From the NCBI GenBank assembly GCA_013397075.1, contig VWZS01010873.1:90894-154893 (forward strand): a stretch of DNA of 64,000 nt, read 5' to 3'. Source of the stretch: Rhabdornis inornatus. Its lineage: Eukaryota > Chordata > Aves > Passeriformes > Rhabdornithidae. Of the stretch, positions 51,401 through 62,229 are shown piece after piece. A program made the translations under genes and the position numbers. Position 1 is the stretch's first letter. Each line of letters begins with the position of its first letter. The notes beneath the pieces are model-generated. The model worked only from the letters and a program-made list of their open reading frames with translations. It did no database searches and was not told the origin of the DNA.

Positions 51401-51849
51401 AAAATCAAAGTTATTTATTCTTATTGGCTGTGTCTTGCTAAATGATAACATGAAAATAGTATAGAGAGTTCAGTTTGAACTGTAAAAAAACACCAAATCT
51501 ATTATCTAAATTAAAATCAGAAGCAGGTAGCAAGATATCAACTGTAAAAACATCTTCCAAGAACCACTCCAGCATCTCCCCCACACATACCACCCATAGT
51601 AGTTATGACATATAGCTGTAGGGTCATTCAGCAACAAACATTACACACTCAACATTACAGACTGTTCTCAACCAAGGATCAAATCTCCTTGGGATACACA
51701 TTACCTTTTCACGACCCTCTGTATTATCCACCAAGTGCACCCAGGTCCTTCAGCAAAAAAAATCCCACAGATGAGAGGCAGAACTAATCAAAACTGTTTT
51801 CCCTAACACATTTTTATATGTACCATCAGAACTTTATCCCCTTCTACAC
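48421..51849. other. Repeat-poor AT-rich intron segment
   Basis: About 3.4 kb. A short TTAGGT-type run at 48508-48550 and a small hairpin at 48945-48973 (TGTAGCTC/GAGCTACA) are the only structures noticed. Confidence 0.5.
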
Positions 51850-53560
51850 TATGTGGAGGCAGGGGCAGCTCAAGTGATAAAGCCTTGGGTGCTAACCAAT
51901 CAGACTGCCTTTGCTAAATGTAGGTCCAACCACCCACTGCTTTCAGTGTGGCTTTTAACAGTCCATTGTATCATTCAACTTTCCCATTGGGTACTGCATC
52001 ACAGGGAGTATGATACCCACTCAATACCGCAGTACCATGCTCTCTGGCCAAGGTGTCTCTGTGAAACATTTTTAATATTAGTTTCATTGTCCAACTCAGT
52101 TCTTTCTGGGGTGCCAAGTTACCACAGGACTTGGTCTTCAAACCCCAAGATGGTGTTCAGGCAGTGGTGTAAGGCACAGGGTACATCTCCAGCCATACAG
52201 CGGTTCTTTAAATCACTGTAATCATGTAACAATTGCCATGGCAGGTTTGTATGGTGTATGATGTAATTAATCTGCCAGGCCTCCTTGTATTTATATTTCA
52301 ACCATCATCCACCCTACCACTGTGGCTTTACCTGCTTGGCTGCTTGATTGCAGTGAATGTTTCACAGTTATGGATAACCTGGGTCATACTGTCATTATTA
52401 AGTCCACTTCTTGATCACAAGCCCATCCCAATTTTGCCGCTCTTCTCTGATAACCTGAGTCCATCACGCAAGAAATAATTCACCCTTGTGCTGCCAGTCC
52501 AGATCCACCTGAGAAACTTTAATCTTGACAGCCCAATCCACCTCTCCCTTGCTGTGATGCTCTTCAGTAGCCCAACTCCTGGGTGCATGTGCATCTACTC
52601 AATGAACTTCTACAGCCAGCTTCTCTACCTGGCCAATGATTCCTCACCACAGTTCATCAGCCCAGATGGGCTTACCTCTGTCCTGCCAGTTGGTCCTTTT
52701 CCATTGGTCCAGCTACCCCTGCAGTGCATTTACTGTCATCCACAAGTCAGTGTAGAGGTAGAGCACTGGCCATGTCTCTCATTCAGTGATATCTAAAGCC
52801 AGCTGGGTGGCTTTCAGCTCTGCAACCTGACTTGGTGCACCTTGTTGATCCACAGCTTCTGTGATTTGCCATGTAGGACTCCATAACATAGCTTTTCATT
52901 TTCAATACTCTCCTATAACAGAGCAGGAACCATCACAAAATAGAGCATATATTATTTTTATTTCCTGATAGCTGATTATGTGGTGAGGCATTCTCAGCAC
53001 ATGTCACCTTTTCCTTCTGCTCTCCTGATAATAATCCAAAATTTTTCCCTTTGGGTTCATGATAATTTCCAAGATCCCTGAGCGGTGGCTGTTTCATATT
53101 CAAGGTCACTGGGTGGTCAGAGCAATCCACTTACTCCATGTAGCATCAGCGGCATGATGTGTAAATGGAATTCCCCTTTGAACATCCAGCCCAACACTGG
53201 CAGTCAGGGTGCCAGGAGGGGCTGAGCTCTGGTGCCAATCACTCCTGAAGCAGCTCAAACCCCTTCAATAAACTGCAAGGGTCTCATTTTCAATTAGGGT
53301 TATCAGGCTGGATCCTTTGTATCCCTGACTCCACTGCAGGGTTTACCCTTGCGTCTCTGTGGAAAATTTTAACCAGAGATCCAGGAAGGACCACCCTGGC
53401 CACACTGCAGAGCCTGTTTTAACATCTTGTTCTATCCTAACTGGCCCACGGCCTTACCGCATTTATCCTCCCCTGTTCCACCCCCCAAACTGGGTACAAT
53501 TATTAATGAATTCCCAGAGGTACCACCCCAGGCCCAGGCAGAAGAGCAGCACTGATTAAC
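51850..53560 (-). mobile_element. ERVL-type provirus remnant (pol: RNase H and integrase), inactive
   Basis: On the minus strand, RNase H lies at about 52960-52600, beginning with a FCDGSCS-like block, then SPTWQITEAVDQQGAPSQVA, the helix ELKATQLALDI, and a LYLYTDLWM block that carries a catalytic Asp. The integrase lies at about 52440-51850; the reverse complement of its MYPVPYTTA... and ...TPSWG-like part is at 52130-52180. Bases 53150-53340 match the plus-strand copy at 42050-42240. Stops are scattered through it. The two copies belong to one ERVL family in opposite orientation, about 9 kb apart. Confidence 0.82.
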
Positions 53561-54899
53561 ACACATCCAAATGATCCTCATTGCCCTTGATGTTATGATG
53601 TCATACAGTGTATCGTATAGTACATCAACAAATCCATTCTGATCCCTCTCCCCATTCTAAAAAAGAGCACCATGAAGAATCCATACAGGAATGTGTGAGT
53701 TAGGTACCACATACACAGACCAAGCAACATTGTAACCAGGGGGCTCTGTACCTAACACAAAAAATGCTTAGAACAAACTTGTTTCCTACGGGCTCTGAGC
53801 AGATCTTTTGTTTCCTCAACCCTTTGTTTAAACATGGGTTGAAACCCAGTTGGAAATTAAGCCTCATGCCGCTAGTAAGAGAGACAAAAGGCAGAAGTAG
53901 GTTGAGATGACCATTTAGTGGCAAACAGCAATGTGATATGAAAACAAACACTAACAGCAGCAATACTAATAGGAACTATATGGAGAGGGTGATTTACATG
54001 CCAAATGCTGAGTTCAATCCCATGTGACTGCACCACAGTTAGAGCTGGAGCTGCCCCATCACTGCATTCAACACTTGCTCCCTGGAAAAAAGAAACAAAA
54101 TAGCAGCAATCCTCCATGTGGTGCCTTATTCTTCCACTCAAAGCCACATCCCCCTTCTTCGCAGAAACATAAATCCCTTACTCCTTCCCCCCCCATGATG
54201 ATATGAATGGTATACCACAACAACCCCGGGGTGCCTGGCCTGCAAGGCCCCAGGCTGCAACTTCATGGGAACTGTCAGAAAATTAACACTGTCTTTGGCC
54301 GAATCTGGGATAACTTGATACATTCTAATCCCACTCATTCAATACATTACAAAATGTATTATCCTAATTGTAAAAAAAATCCCTTTGTGTCAAATTATCC
54401 ATGTAACAATACTTATATCCATCAGTTTATAAGCCACTAAAATTATCCTTCAAGTCCTTCCAACACAATCCACTCTGTGATTATTTTATTTGCTCAAATG
54501 ACTACATACAAAAGCAAATCAGCAACAACCAAGCAGAGCACAAAGAAACAAGACTGCTCACCATCCTTATTAATTACCTGACTTGATAAGACAGTCTTCC
54601 ACCTCACCGAAAGAATCACTCACATGAAACATGAGGTGCCTTTACCAACAGAAATCCCAGTACTGCAATCCTTTTAGCCCCAGACCTCACATCTCACACT
54701 GAACCTGAACCTTCCAAAACTAGGTGTATTGACAGTGATGGTGTATCATTGCTCCTAAGTCTTTGAAATATGAAACCTCTGGCTTGCTGGCAAGGTAATG
54801 AATCAGTGTCATGGTTACAGGAGAAAGAGCGCCCATATGGGTGTAGCCCAACTATATATTCCACATCCACCTACATATTCCTGATGAACTGTTAGTGGT
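53561..54899. other. Unresolved, probably ERV-derived sequence
   Basis: It lies between the minus-strand ERVL pol and the probable LTR at about 55 kb. If both belong to one provirus, this should be the gag and leader region, but I could not confirm gag motifs or a primer-binding site. Confidence 0.35.
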
Positions 54900-55542
54900 G
54901 GATCATTTTGCAACAGGTGCTCAGTGCACACATGACCCACAAGGCTGCAAGCTAGGTGTTAAACCCTGAGTGGCACGACAGCATTTCTTTGTCTTCACAA
55001 ACTGACTCCGCTGTTATAAGAACACCCAGTCTAACGGGGTCATCTCTGCCAATGGGCCACAATGGCTCAACAGCCCCAATGGGCAGCTGTACCTTAGGTC
55101 ATCAAGGACTTCCCAAAACATCCCATGACTCAGGGGATTATATCATTCAATTGAGGAATTCCCTGCCCCGGGGAAGATACTGAACATTCGTGCCTGAATC
55201 TGACCATATACAATCTGGGGTTCTGGGACTGGCAGAACAACTACCACCAATGGGCATCCAGAGGAGGAACCCGAATTTCCACAGGACGACCGCTTTTGAC
55301 AAGATCACAACCATCATTTCAGGAGCCCTGCAGCTACTGCTTAATTGGACTGCAACCACCACACCCTGGACCTACCAACAGGGGCCAGGTTGTACTCTGA
55401 CTTTGTCAGTTTTAACCAGTGTTTCTGAACTTTCTGCCTTTATTGTAATTTTCCTATTAAATTGTAACTCCAGCTTGAAATCTCTCACAAGGTATTTGTG
55501 TGGAGTTAATTTCTCCTGCTAGTTTACCTGCAAACCAGCACA
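54900..55542 (-). mobile_element. Probable LTR, possibly the 5' LTR of the minus-strand ERVL
   Basis: Read on the minus strand from 55542 it begins TGTGCTGGTTTGCAGG; the first 11 bases equal the start of the two solo LTRs at 12901 and 17962. It includes ATTACAATAAAGGC (AATAAA, 55440 region). Position and orientation fit a 5' LTR upstream of the pol remnant at 51850-53560. The inner boundary is unclear, and the plus strand also offers an ATTAAA signal, so the orientation is not certain. Confidence 0.42.
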
Positions 55543-55928
55543 ATCACCTACCCCATAAGATTTCAATATATACAAATACAGACAGATCATTCTAGTGCAC
55601 TTGCTATGGTTTGTCATCAGTTCACCCTTACAGAAATACACTGAATGGAACATACACTGAGCAGAACACAAACTTCACATTAAAAAAACTCCATACTGGA
55701 CTAAAGGTGATCTAATTTTTCATTTTGATAAATTGAGTCTACCAGAGATAAGAACTGGGGGAATTCTGCTTTCTTTTACAAGGAAGAGAAAATATTTCTT
55801 TTTTAAACTTAAAAGCTTCAGGGCTTACATTATAGCTACCCTGTTAAAATTCCCTAGAAGACACTTGTAGTATCCAAGATATAGGATAGATAGTAAGATT
55901 AGAGAGAAAAAACAGAAATTTATCCAAG
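55543..55928. other. Unannotated intron sequence
   Basis: Nothing recognised. Confidence 0.5.
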
Positions 55929-56071
55929 AAGTAAAAAAAAAAAAACAAAAACCAAACCAAACAAAAAAAACCACACCACAACAACAACACACCAAAACAA
56001 ACAAAAAAACAAAGAAGCCAAATAAACAACAACAACAAAAAACCAACACCCATTAAAAAAAAAAAAAAAAG
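55929..56071 (+). repeat. A-rich low-complexity tract (AAC/AAAC-rich)
   Basis: About 140 bases almost without G or T: poly-A runs at both ends and AACAACAAC / AAACAAAC words between them. The minus-strand reading frames here (poly-Phe/Leu/Cys) are products of the composition. Confidence 0.92.
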
Positions 56072-57525
56072 ACATTTTAGTCTATTCATTTATCAGCACA
56101 TAACACAAGACAAACCAGTTAAGCCAGAACTTCCTACAAAGCTGGGTGCTAAGTGACATAGTGGCAGTTTTAAAACTGTTTTAGTCATATTTTTTTTATA
56201 ACACTAGAAAATAATTCTCTCCACAACAAAATAGTAACTGATGATAAGTCTTACTGGAATGACTAATTTTCTGCATTCAACATTTTAAAAAGAGAGAAGG
56301 AACATTTTTCAGCATTTCTTGGGAAAAAAGAAAGTCTAATGCTAGAACTAAGTTTATGTATCTGTATTTTTAAATTTTAAAAACTCATCATGAGTCAGTA
56401 GGTTATGAAACACACATTCTGAAGTACACTGAAGCAAGAGTTTTGACATAGTCACTTAAAATCCAGACAAAACCCCTGAAACTTAAACACTTCACAGCAG
56501 AGTTACAAAATAAGCATTTATTTGATCTTTCAGTGCAAGGACTGTGGCAATTCCTATCCTCCAAACATCTACCATTTTCAATATACTTATTTTACTATAA
56601 ACACCTTTATAAATGATCTGTTAATGTAAAGGGTGTGGAAAAGAGGAAATATAGTTTAAATGAGGTCAGAGATAGTCATAGTAAGTCACCAGCTAGTATT
56701 AGCTCACCTTAAAATATCTAAATATTTCACATGAGGATAAATGCAAACTGGCCAATTTTGAAAAATAATGTATCTCACTTTGTAAACTCTGCAGATCTTT
56801 AGTTAATTAAGCAAAGGTCATTCAAGATATAATTAAATACAACTCTATTGCACCGCATCTTGATTTCTCTTCCAGTAATATATATACACTGCATTAAAAT
56901 ACCGTAAACTGACAGTCTGGTCAGATGTTGACAGAGCACAAGAAACAGATTAGTACATACCAAACTGATCAAAGATCAACCTTTTATTAGAGATTAATAC
57001 AATGAAAAATTGGGCAATGCAGAACATCCTGTAACAAAATCAGATGTCTAAACTCTTGGAGAAACAAATAGCTTTGATCAGTTGCAACAGCTGTCTTATA
57101 AGAAACAAACTTTAGCTACAGCTTTTTACTCTTGGTTGCTATTTCTATGTAATTTAACCAGCTCCATGTTCTTCTCACCCAGCCTAAACGTTTTTTCATC
57201 TATCATTCCCTATGTGTCAGTGGCAACATCCCTGTGGCCACATCCCACACATAAATGCAAGCATTCTCCAGTTTTCTAAAATACTGCCCTCTTAATTCTC
57301 AGAAATATGCTGCTCTCAGATCATGCTCCAAATACCTGTGCAAATTAGCTCTCTCCAACTCTTCCTGTTTTGTACTAGCATTTTATCAGGAAAAGATAAT
57401 TAATCCCTGACAGTCAGCAGGTTTCAAAATTTCTCACCACCTTCATCTTTCCCAGTGAAATTAAAGTAGCGATTAAGATCCTCTTGGGTGACGTTATCTT
57501 TGTAGCTTTTCATTAACATTTCAGC

Positions 57526-57557
<32 letters not shown>

Positions 57558-59781
57558 GGCTGGATCATATACCTGTGACATATGCCAATTATAACAAACA
57601 AACCTGTGAAACTTCATGGACTCAAACAGCTCTAAACCAATTATAGATTCATTTTGCTATAGGCAGAGAAAGATGGTATGCCAGTCTGGTCTTCATTGGC
57701 TCTGCATCCCACTCCACACTAAATCCAAATTTCCCTCTCTTCTCTCCGAGTTTCCTTCCAGCTCAGGGTGTACTCTACTCACTATGATTTCTTTTCTCTT
57801 TCCCAGCATCTCAGTACAAGACAATGCTCTTCACCCTGAATCTCCTCATAAAACCCAGCTCACTAAACTCCCCTTCTTTCTGCAGATCCTCCTCTTGTGC
57901 CACACAGTTCACCCTCTTACATCAACTTTATTGTCTAATAGTTATCTTTACTTGTAAGAATGGGAAAGACTCTGTTTTTCACTTCATCTCATCTCTCATC
58001 AGTCTGTATTATACATTCTAGACCACTGTTTTCCAGTCCCTGCTTATTAATGAAACAAATAGCTCCATGTGTCACAAGATAATGAAACTTGCTTTCTTAT
58101 GGCTAAGAAATTACAGGTTGAGCAGCAGCCCCAGCCAGCCTTCATCTTCCCTCTGCAATAACCCCAGTGCTCTCCCACATATCCAAGTTATTCACATAGC
58201 CACTCACAGAACTGGAAACATTGAGGGAAGTGGTTAAGAACCTGTCCACCATTTTGGTGTAATGGATCAACCTGGACACATTTTAAGAAGTATGAAATTA
58301 CAAAATTTGTTGTTACGGATTTTGTTGTTATCTGGCAAGAAAACACACTGGAGAGAAGTGCCCACAAGAGCGGCAGTCAGACTGCAGCCTGGACGTCCCT
58401 TCAATCAAGAACCCTCTCCCTAAGCCCTCTTCATGTTCACTGTTGATTCAATATGACATATGCCCAGATCCATGTTCTTTGATTAAGACAGTGAAACACT
58501 TGTAGGGTCTCTATTACTGCAAATCTTAAGAAACAGTGATATTTCCATCCTCCTGGTTTTTACTGAGTTACTGTGACAAAATACAAGTGACGTAAAACTC
58601 TTCATGCAAAGCTATGTCTCACATTAAAGAGAAAGGCCATGCTGGCACAGGCACTGTCAGATAAATTCATGCTCCAGCTGGCATGTAAAGGAAAATTAAA
58701 AGGGACAAATAGAAAAACTCCTGCCTCACTGCCTTGGGCCATGGCAGCACACTCATACATTGGAAGCATTGCGAAACATTGCTCCTGGAGTGTTGTCATC
58801 TCCTGTCCAGTGGACGCCCCAGGAGGCATCCGTCACCATCCTCTTAAGTTCTTCAAGGATGCAGCACACACGTGGCTCTCAGCTACATGACAGCAGTGAT
58901 TGGCTGCAATTTGGACAGTAGGAGAAGTCTGGCCAAGGAAACCTGTCTCATATTCTTTGGAAATAGGAAGAAGAATGATGTAAAATCATGTACATGTATT
59001 CATTTATTTGTCCTAAAAACACACATTTACACTTCCAGTTACTGTTTAAAAGAAACCTAAGTTTTCTGCCAATGAATACTTAAAATGCCCTTTCCAAAAA
59101 CATTCACACACAGCTCCTAGAAGTATTCAGTCTTCAGCAAAGAACTAGGTTAGTATTTAGTGCTCAAATATAATAGGTATTTTTTGCGTAAGACTATGCT
59201 TCTATTTGTGCAGCTCTACTTAAACCAAGACACTAATCCTATTCAATGCAACATAAGCTTTATTCAATACTGAAAAAACTAGGTTCCTGCAAGACTGTCC
59301 ATACCCAATGCAATATTGATATACCACACTTTAATGATTCGAATTAAATTTAAATGGCTTGCTTATGCCAAATATTATATTTCACAATAAAACCTTACAT
59401 TTTAAGTCTTCCCACCCACTAATTTATGCTCTATTTCACTGATGACAACTGTATTATTTCAGCTTAAAAGCATAAAAAATTTGATTTATTGTGGGATTTT
59501 ATTTCTCTCCATCATGTCCCTTAAATACATAATAGATCTTTTTGTGTGCAGATTTGCTAAAAAATTTAAGTCTTGATCCAAAAGACGTAGTAGCATCTAC
59601 TTGCTCTCTAGTTCAATAAAATTTTACATATATTTTAAAAGAAGTTGCAATTTTATGTTGATTTACTTTTAGGTAATTTAATCTCATTTTAATAACCCTG
59701 ATCCACTTTTTTTTTTCCTTCGGACATGTAAGACATGCACAGAAAGACAATGAAAATCTAGACACTGCTGAAAGTCTGTGC
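56072..59781. other. Repeat-poor AT-rich intron segment
   Basis: About 3.7 kb with no recognised transposon. The protein-like minus-strand frame at 57424-57564 is listed separately. Confidence 0.5.
57424..57564 (-). other. Protein-like 46-codon frame with stop: possible unrecognised exon or retropseudogene end
   Basis: On the minus strand the frame starts SSQRRKKNKKRKKAEMLMKS, continues YKDNVTQEDLNRYFNFTGKD and ends EGGEKF with a TGA. The highly basic first half followed by an amphipathic, acidic C-terminus looks like a nuclear protein end, not random AT-rich translation. An in-frame TGA precedes it. Possible acceptors are TGTCACAG at 57570-57577 (leaves the TGA in frame) or GATCCAG at 57558-57564 (weak tract). 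I do not recognise the protein. Chance cannot be excluded. Confidence 0.25.
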
Positions 59782-59786
59782 TGCTG

Positions 59787-60561
59787 TGTCCTGGTTGCAG
59801 AAAAAATGGAATGGAGCCTTTAATGCTGTTTATTCCATACCACACACATCATCGCTGTGGTCAATGGGGGTGTGGTCCCAGCAGGAAATGCCAAGGAGCA
59901 GGAGGGGAAGTGTACCACCTCGCCTGGCTCTCTCCAGGGAGAAGGTATTGGGATCAGCCAGGTGGACCTAGCCACTCTTCACCATCATCAGTCAGTACCT
60001 TTCCCATTCCTCCCAGCTGTGACTTTTAGATGTGGTGCTGAAGGACAGCAATGCCAAGTCCAAGACAACTGCTCCAGGGAATATTAGAAAAAAGGAAAGA
60101 GAGAAGGGTCAGCACAGAGCCAAGCTCAGTGAGCCATTCAGAGCCCAAGCCCCAGCAGAGCCGAGTGAGGGTGGCAGGGCCAGAGAAGGCTGTGCAGAAC
60201 CGAACTGTTGGAGTGGTCTGGGGCAGCAGCACAGCACAGGATTCAGAGGGGCTTGCTCTACTTAGACTGGGCTGGAGGGATGAGAACATGAAGCCACCAG
60301 AGCTCTCATGGCCATATTGCCTTTGTCTGGAGTACATACCACTGTCTCTGGGAAGCATTTCTTCTTTTGCTCCCAATGTTTGTGGGTGGGACACCCTCTT
60401 TTTGTATACTTTTCTCACTACTGATACAGTTATTGTGATTTTAGTAAATTGTTGTTTTAACTCATAATCTCTTCTTTTGTCTCTCCATTGTCAGAAGGTG
60501 CAGGGGGAAAGGGAACAGCTTGGTTGGAGTTTGGTTCCCTGCAGTTGTTAAAACCAGGACG
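59787..60561 (+). mobile_element. Complete solo ERVL-type LTR with target-site duplication
   Basis: It starts TGTCCTGGTTGCAG and ends GTTAAAACCAGGACG, the near-palindromic ends typical of avian ERVL LTRs. It is flanked by the exact 5-bp duplication TGCTG (59782-59786 and 60562-60566). The R/U5 side is recognisable by TTTTAACTCATAATCTCTTC and the CTCTCCATTG stretch before a G-rich block. The terminal base is G instead of the usual A. It is 775 bp long and antisense to MCTP1. The open frames of up to 138 codons inside it are not genes. Confidence 0.9.
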
Positions 60562-60566
60562 TGCTG

Positions 60567-62229
60567 AAAGTAGAACTTGGATTTGAAAAATGCAAGTTAT
60601 TCCAAACTCATGCTACCAGGCAAGTAATCCCAAATCCTCAGAGGGGTATGAAGGCCATGGCTGAGGTGAGGAAGGGACTTTACTGAGCTGGGGTACAGCC
60701 TGTAAGCATGCAGGACTTGACTCCTGAGGTACTGAAAACTGGACTAGGTACTGAACTGGAAACTCCAGCTGCTCATAGTGGAAGGTACTTCCTCTGTTAA
60801 CAGATCACTGAGGAGTACCAGGCATACTTGAAAACAACCAACAATGCTTTATAGCTGGAGTCGTATTTCCCCAAATATCCTGTAACTCAGTGAAGCTAGT
60901 GAATTAAACTAGATTTAATAACCCAAGTGAGGTTATACTTTAGAGTTGAGAAAAGCAGTGAATGTGCTTATTGAGATCTAGCAGAAAAGCTATTCTGTTT
61001 CAGATCATCCCTTTGAAACAAACACAATCAGCAGCTCTGCAAACTTCACCAATATACAAACAAGCATTTTTTATTATCAAAACCAGCATATCTGGTATCC
61101 AGGCACAGCACAAAGTAATACTAGAAAACACTTGGAGTAATCAGCCATAATCCTGCTAATTAAAAACAAGTGGTAGAGCCTAAATTAATTTGATTTAGCA
61201 GTATTCTTTCCAAATGCTGTGACTGTACCTTGTTCTAAAAAAGCATAATTTACTAAACACAACAGCAGAACAACACTGAAAAAAGTAACACCTTCTCATA
61301 CTGATAGATTCAGCAGTCTTTAAAGCAGAATAATGTCCTGCCGTCTTGAACAATAGTACTTAAAATGTGCAATACATACTTGTGAGCGAGGGGTTTGGGG
61401 AGGAAGGGATTCACTACTGCAGGGAAATGCCCACTTCATAGACACCGGTAACAATAATCCCACCTCAATAAACAATGATCTAAACCCTTTACAAGCATTA
61501 TACAAGAGATAACCACGGTTGTTTCCAGTCAGGCCAGTGATTATAACAAAGCAACCCCACGACACAAAGTTAAGTCTAGGTCCCTTATTCGTGAAGAAGA
61601 ACTCCTTTGAATTCTGCAGAGGGACATTAAAGTACCACTGACCTCAAGGTACACTTGCAAATCACTGCAGAACTACTATCACTCTTCATTAGCATAGGTA
61701 CTGCTCTGGCAACAGCCAAATACATTTATACGGCCTATTTTTGACTGCATATGAGCATGCCTTTTACTTCAGCTGCTCATTTCTCCCTGATTATGACACA
61801 AGACAATTTATAATAATATTAATTAGTCAGTTATTCCTGAAAAATGTGGATGACTGCTTAGAATCACACAAGATCCAAAAATACTCATATGTTTTGCACT
61901 TTTCTCGCAGTAAATTTATTCCAAGATTCAGCAGCCCCTATCAACAGTAGCTTCACCACGTAATTTAAAAACTGAGAGTTGGAAGAGTTACGGCTTTGTT
62001 TACTGCCTTCTCCCAACAACCAGAACGATGGTCTCGTAGACTGAACTGACAGCTGCATGAGACAGTACCCAGTGTGCCAAATAATTACCTACCATCTATT
62101 AAATGTGTACTAGCGGTCGTTTGTGTGTCTTGCAGAAATCAAAAGACATAGTAACTCAAATTTGGATAACCAAACCAGGAAAAAAGCCGAGGTTACCTGA
62201 GGAAAAGCTGTGTTAAGAGCAGACACCAG
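60567..62229. other. Unannotated intron sequence before the CpG island
   Basis: About 1.7 kb of AT-rich sequence downstream of exon 1. No element was recognised. Confidence 0.5.

Noticed and set aside
55825..56089. Minus-strand membrane-protein-like frames (Phe/Leu/Cys/Val-rich)
   Set aside because: Translation of the A/C low-complexity tract on the opposite strand.
60051..60467. 138- and 130-codon frames on both strands near 60.2 kb
   Set aside because: They lie wholly inside the solo ERVL LTR at 59787-60561.
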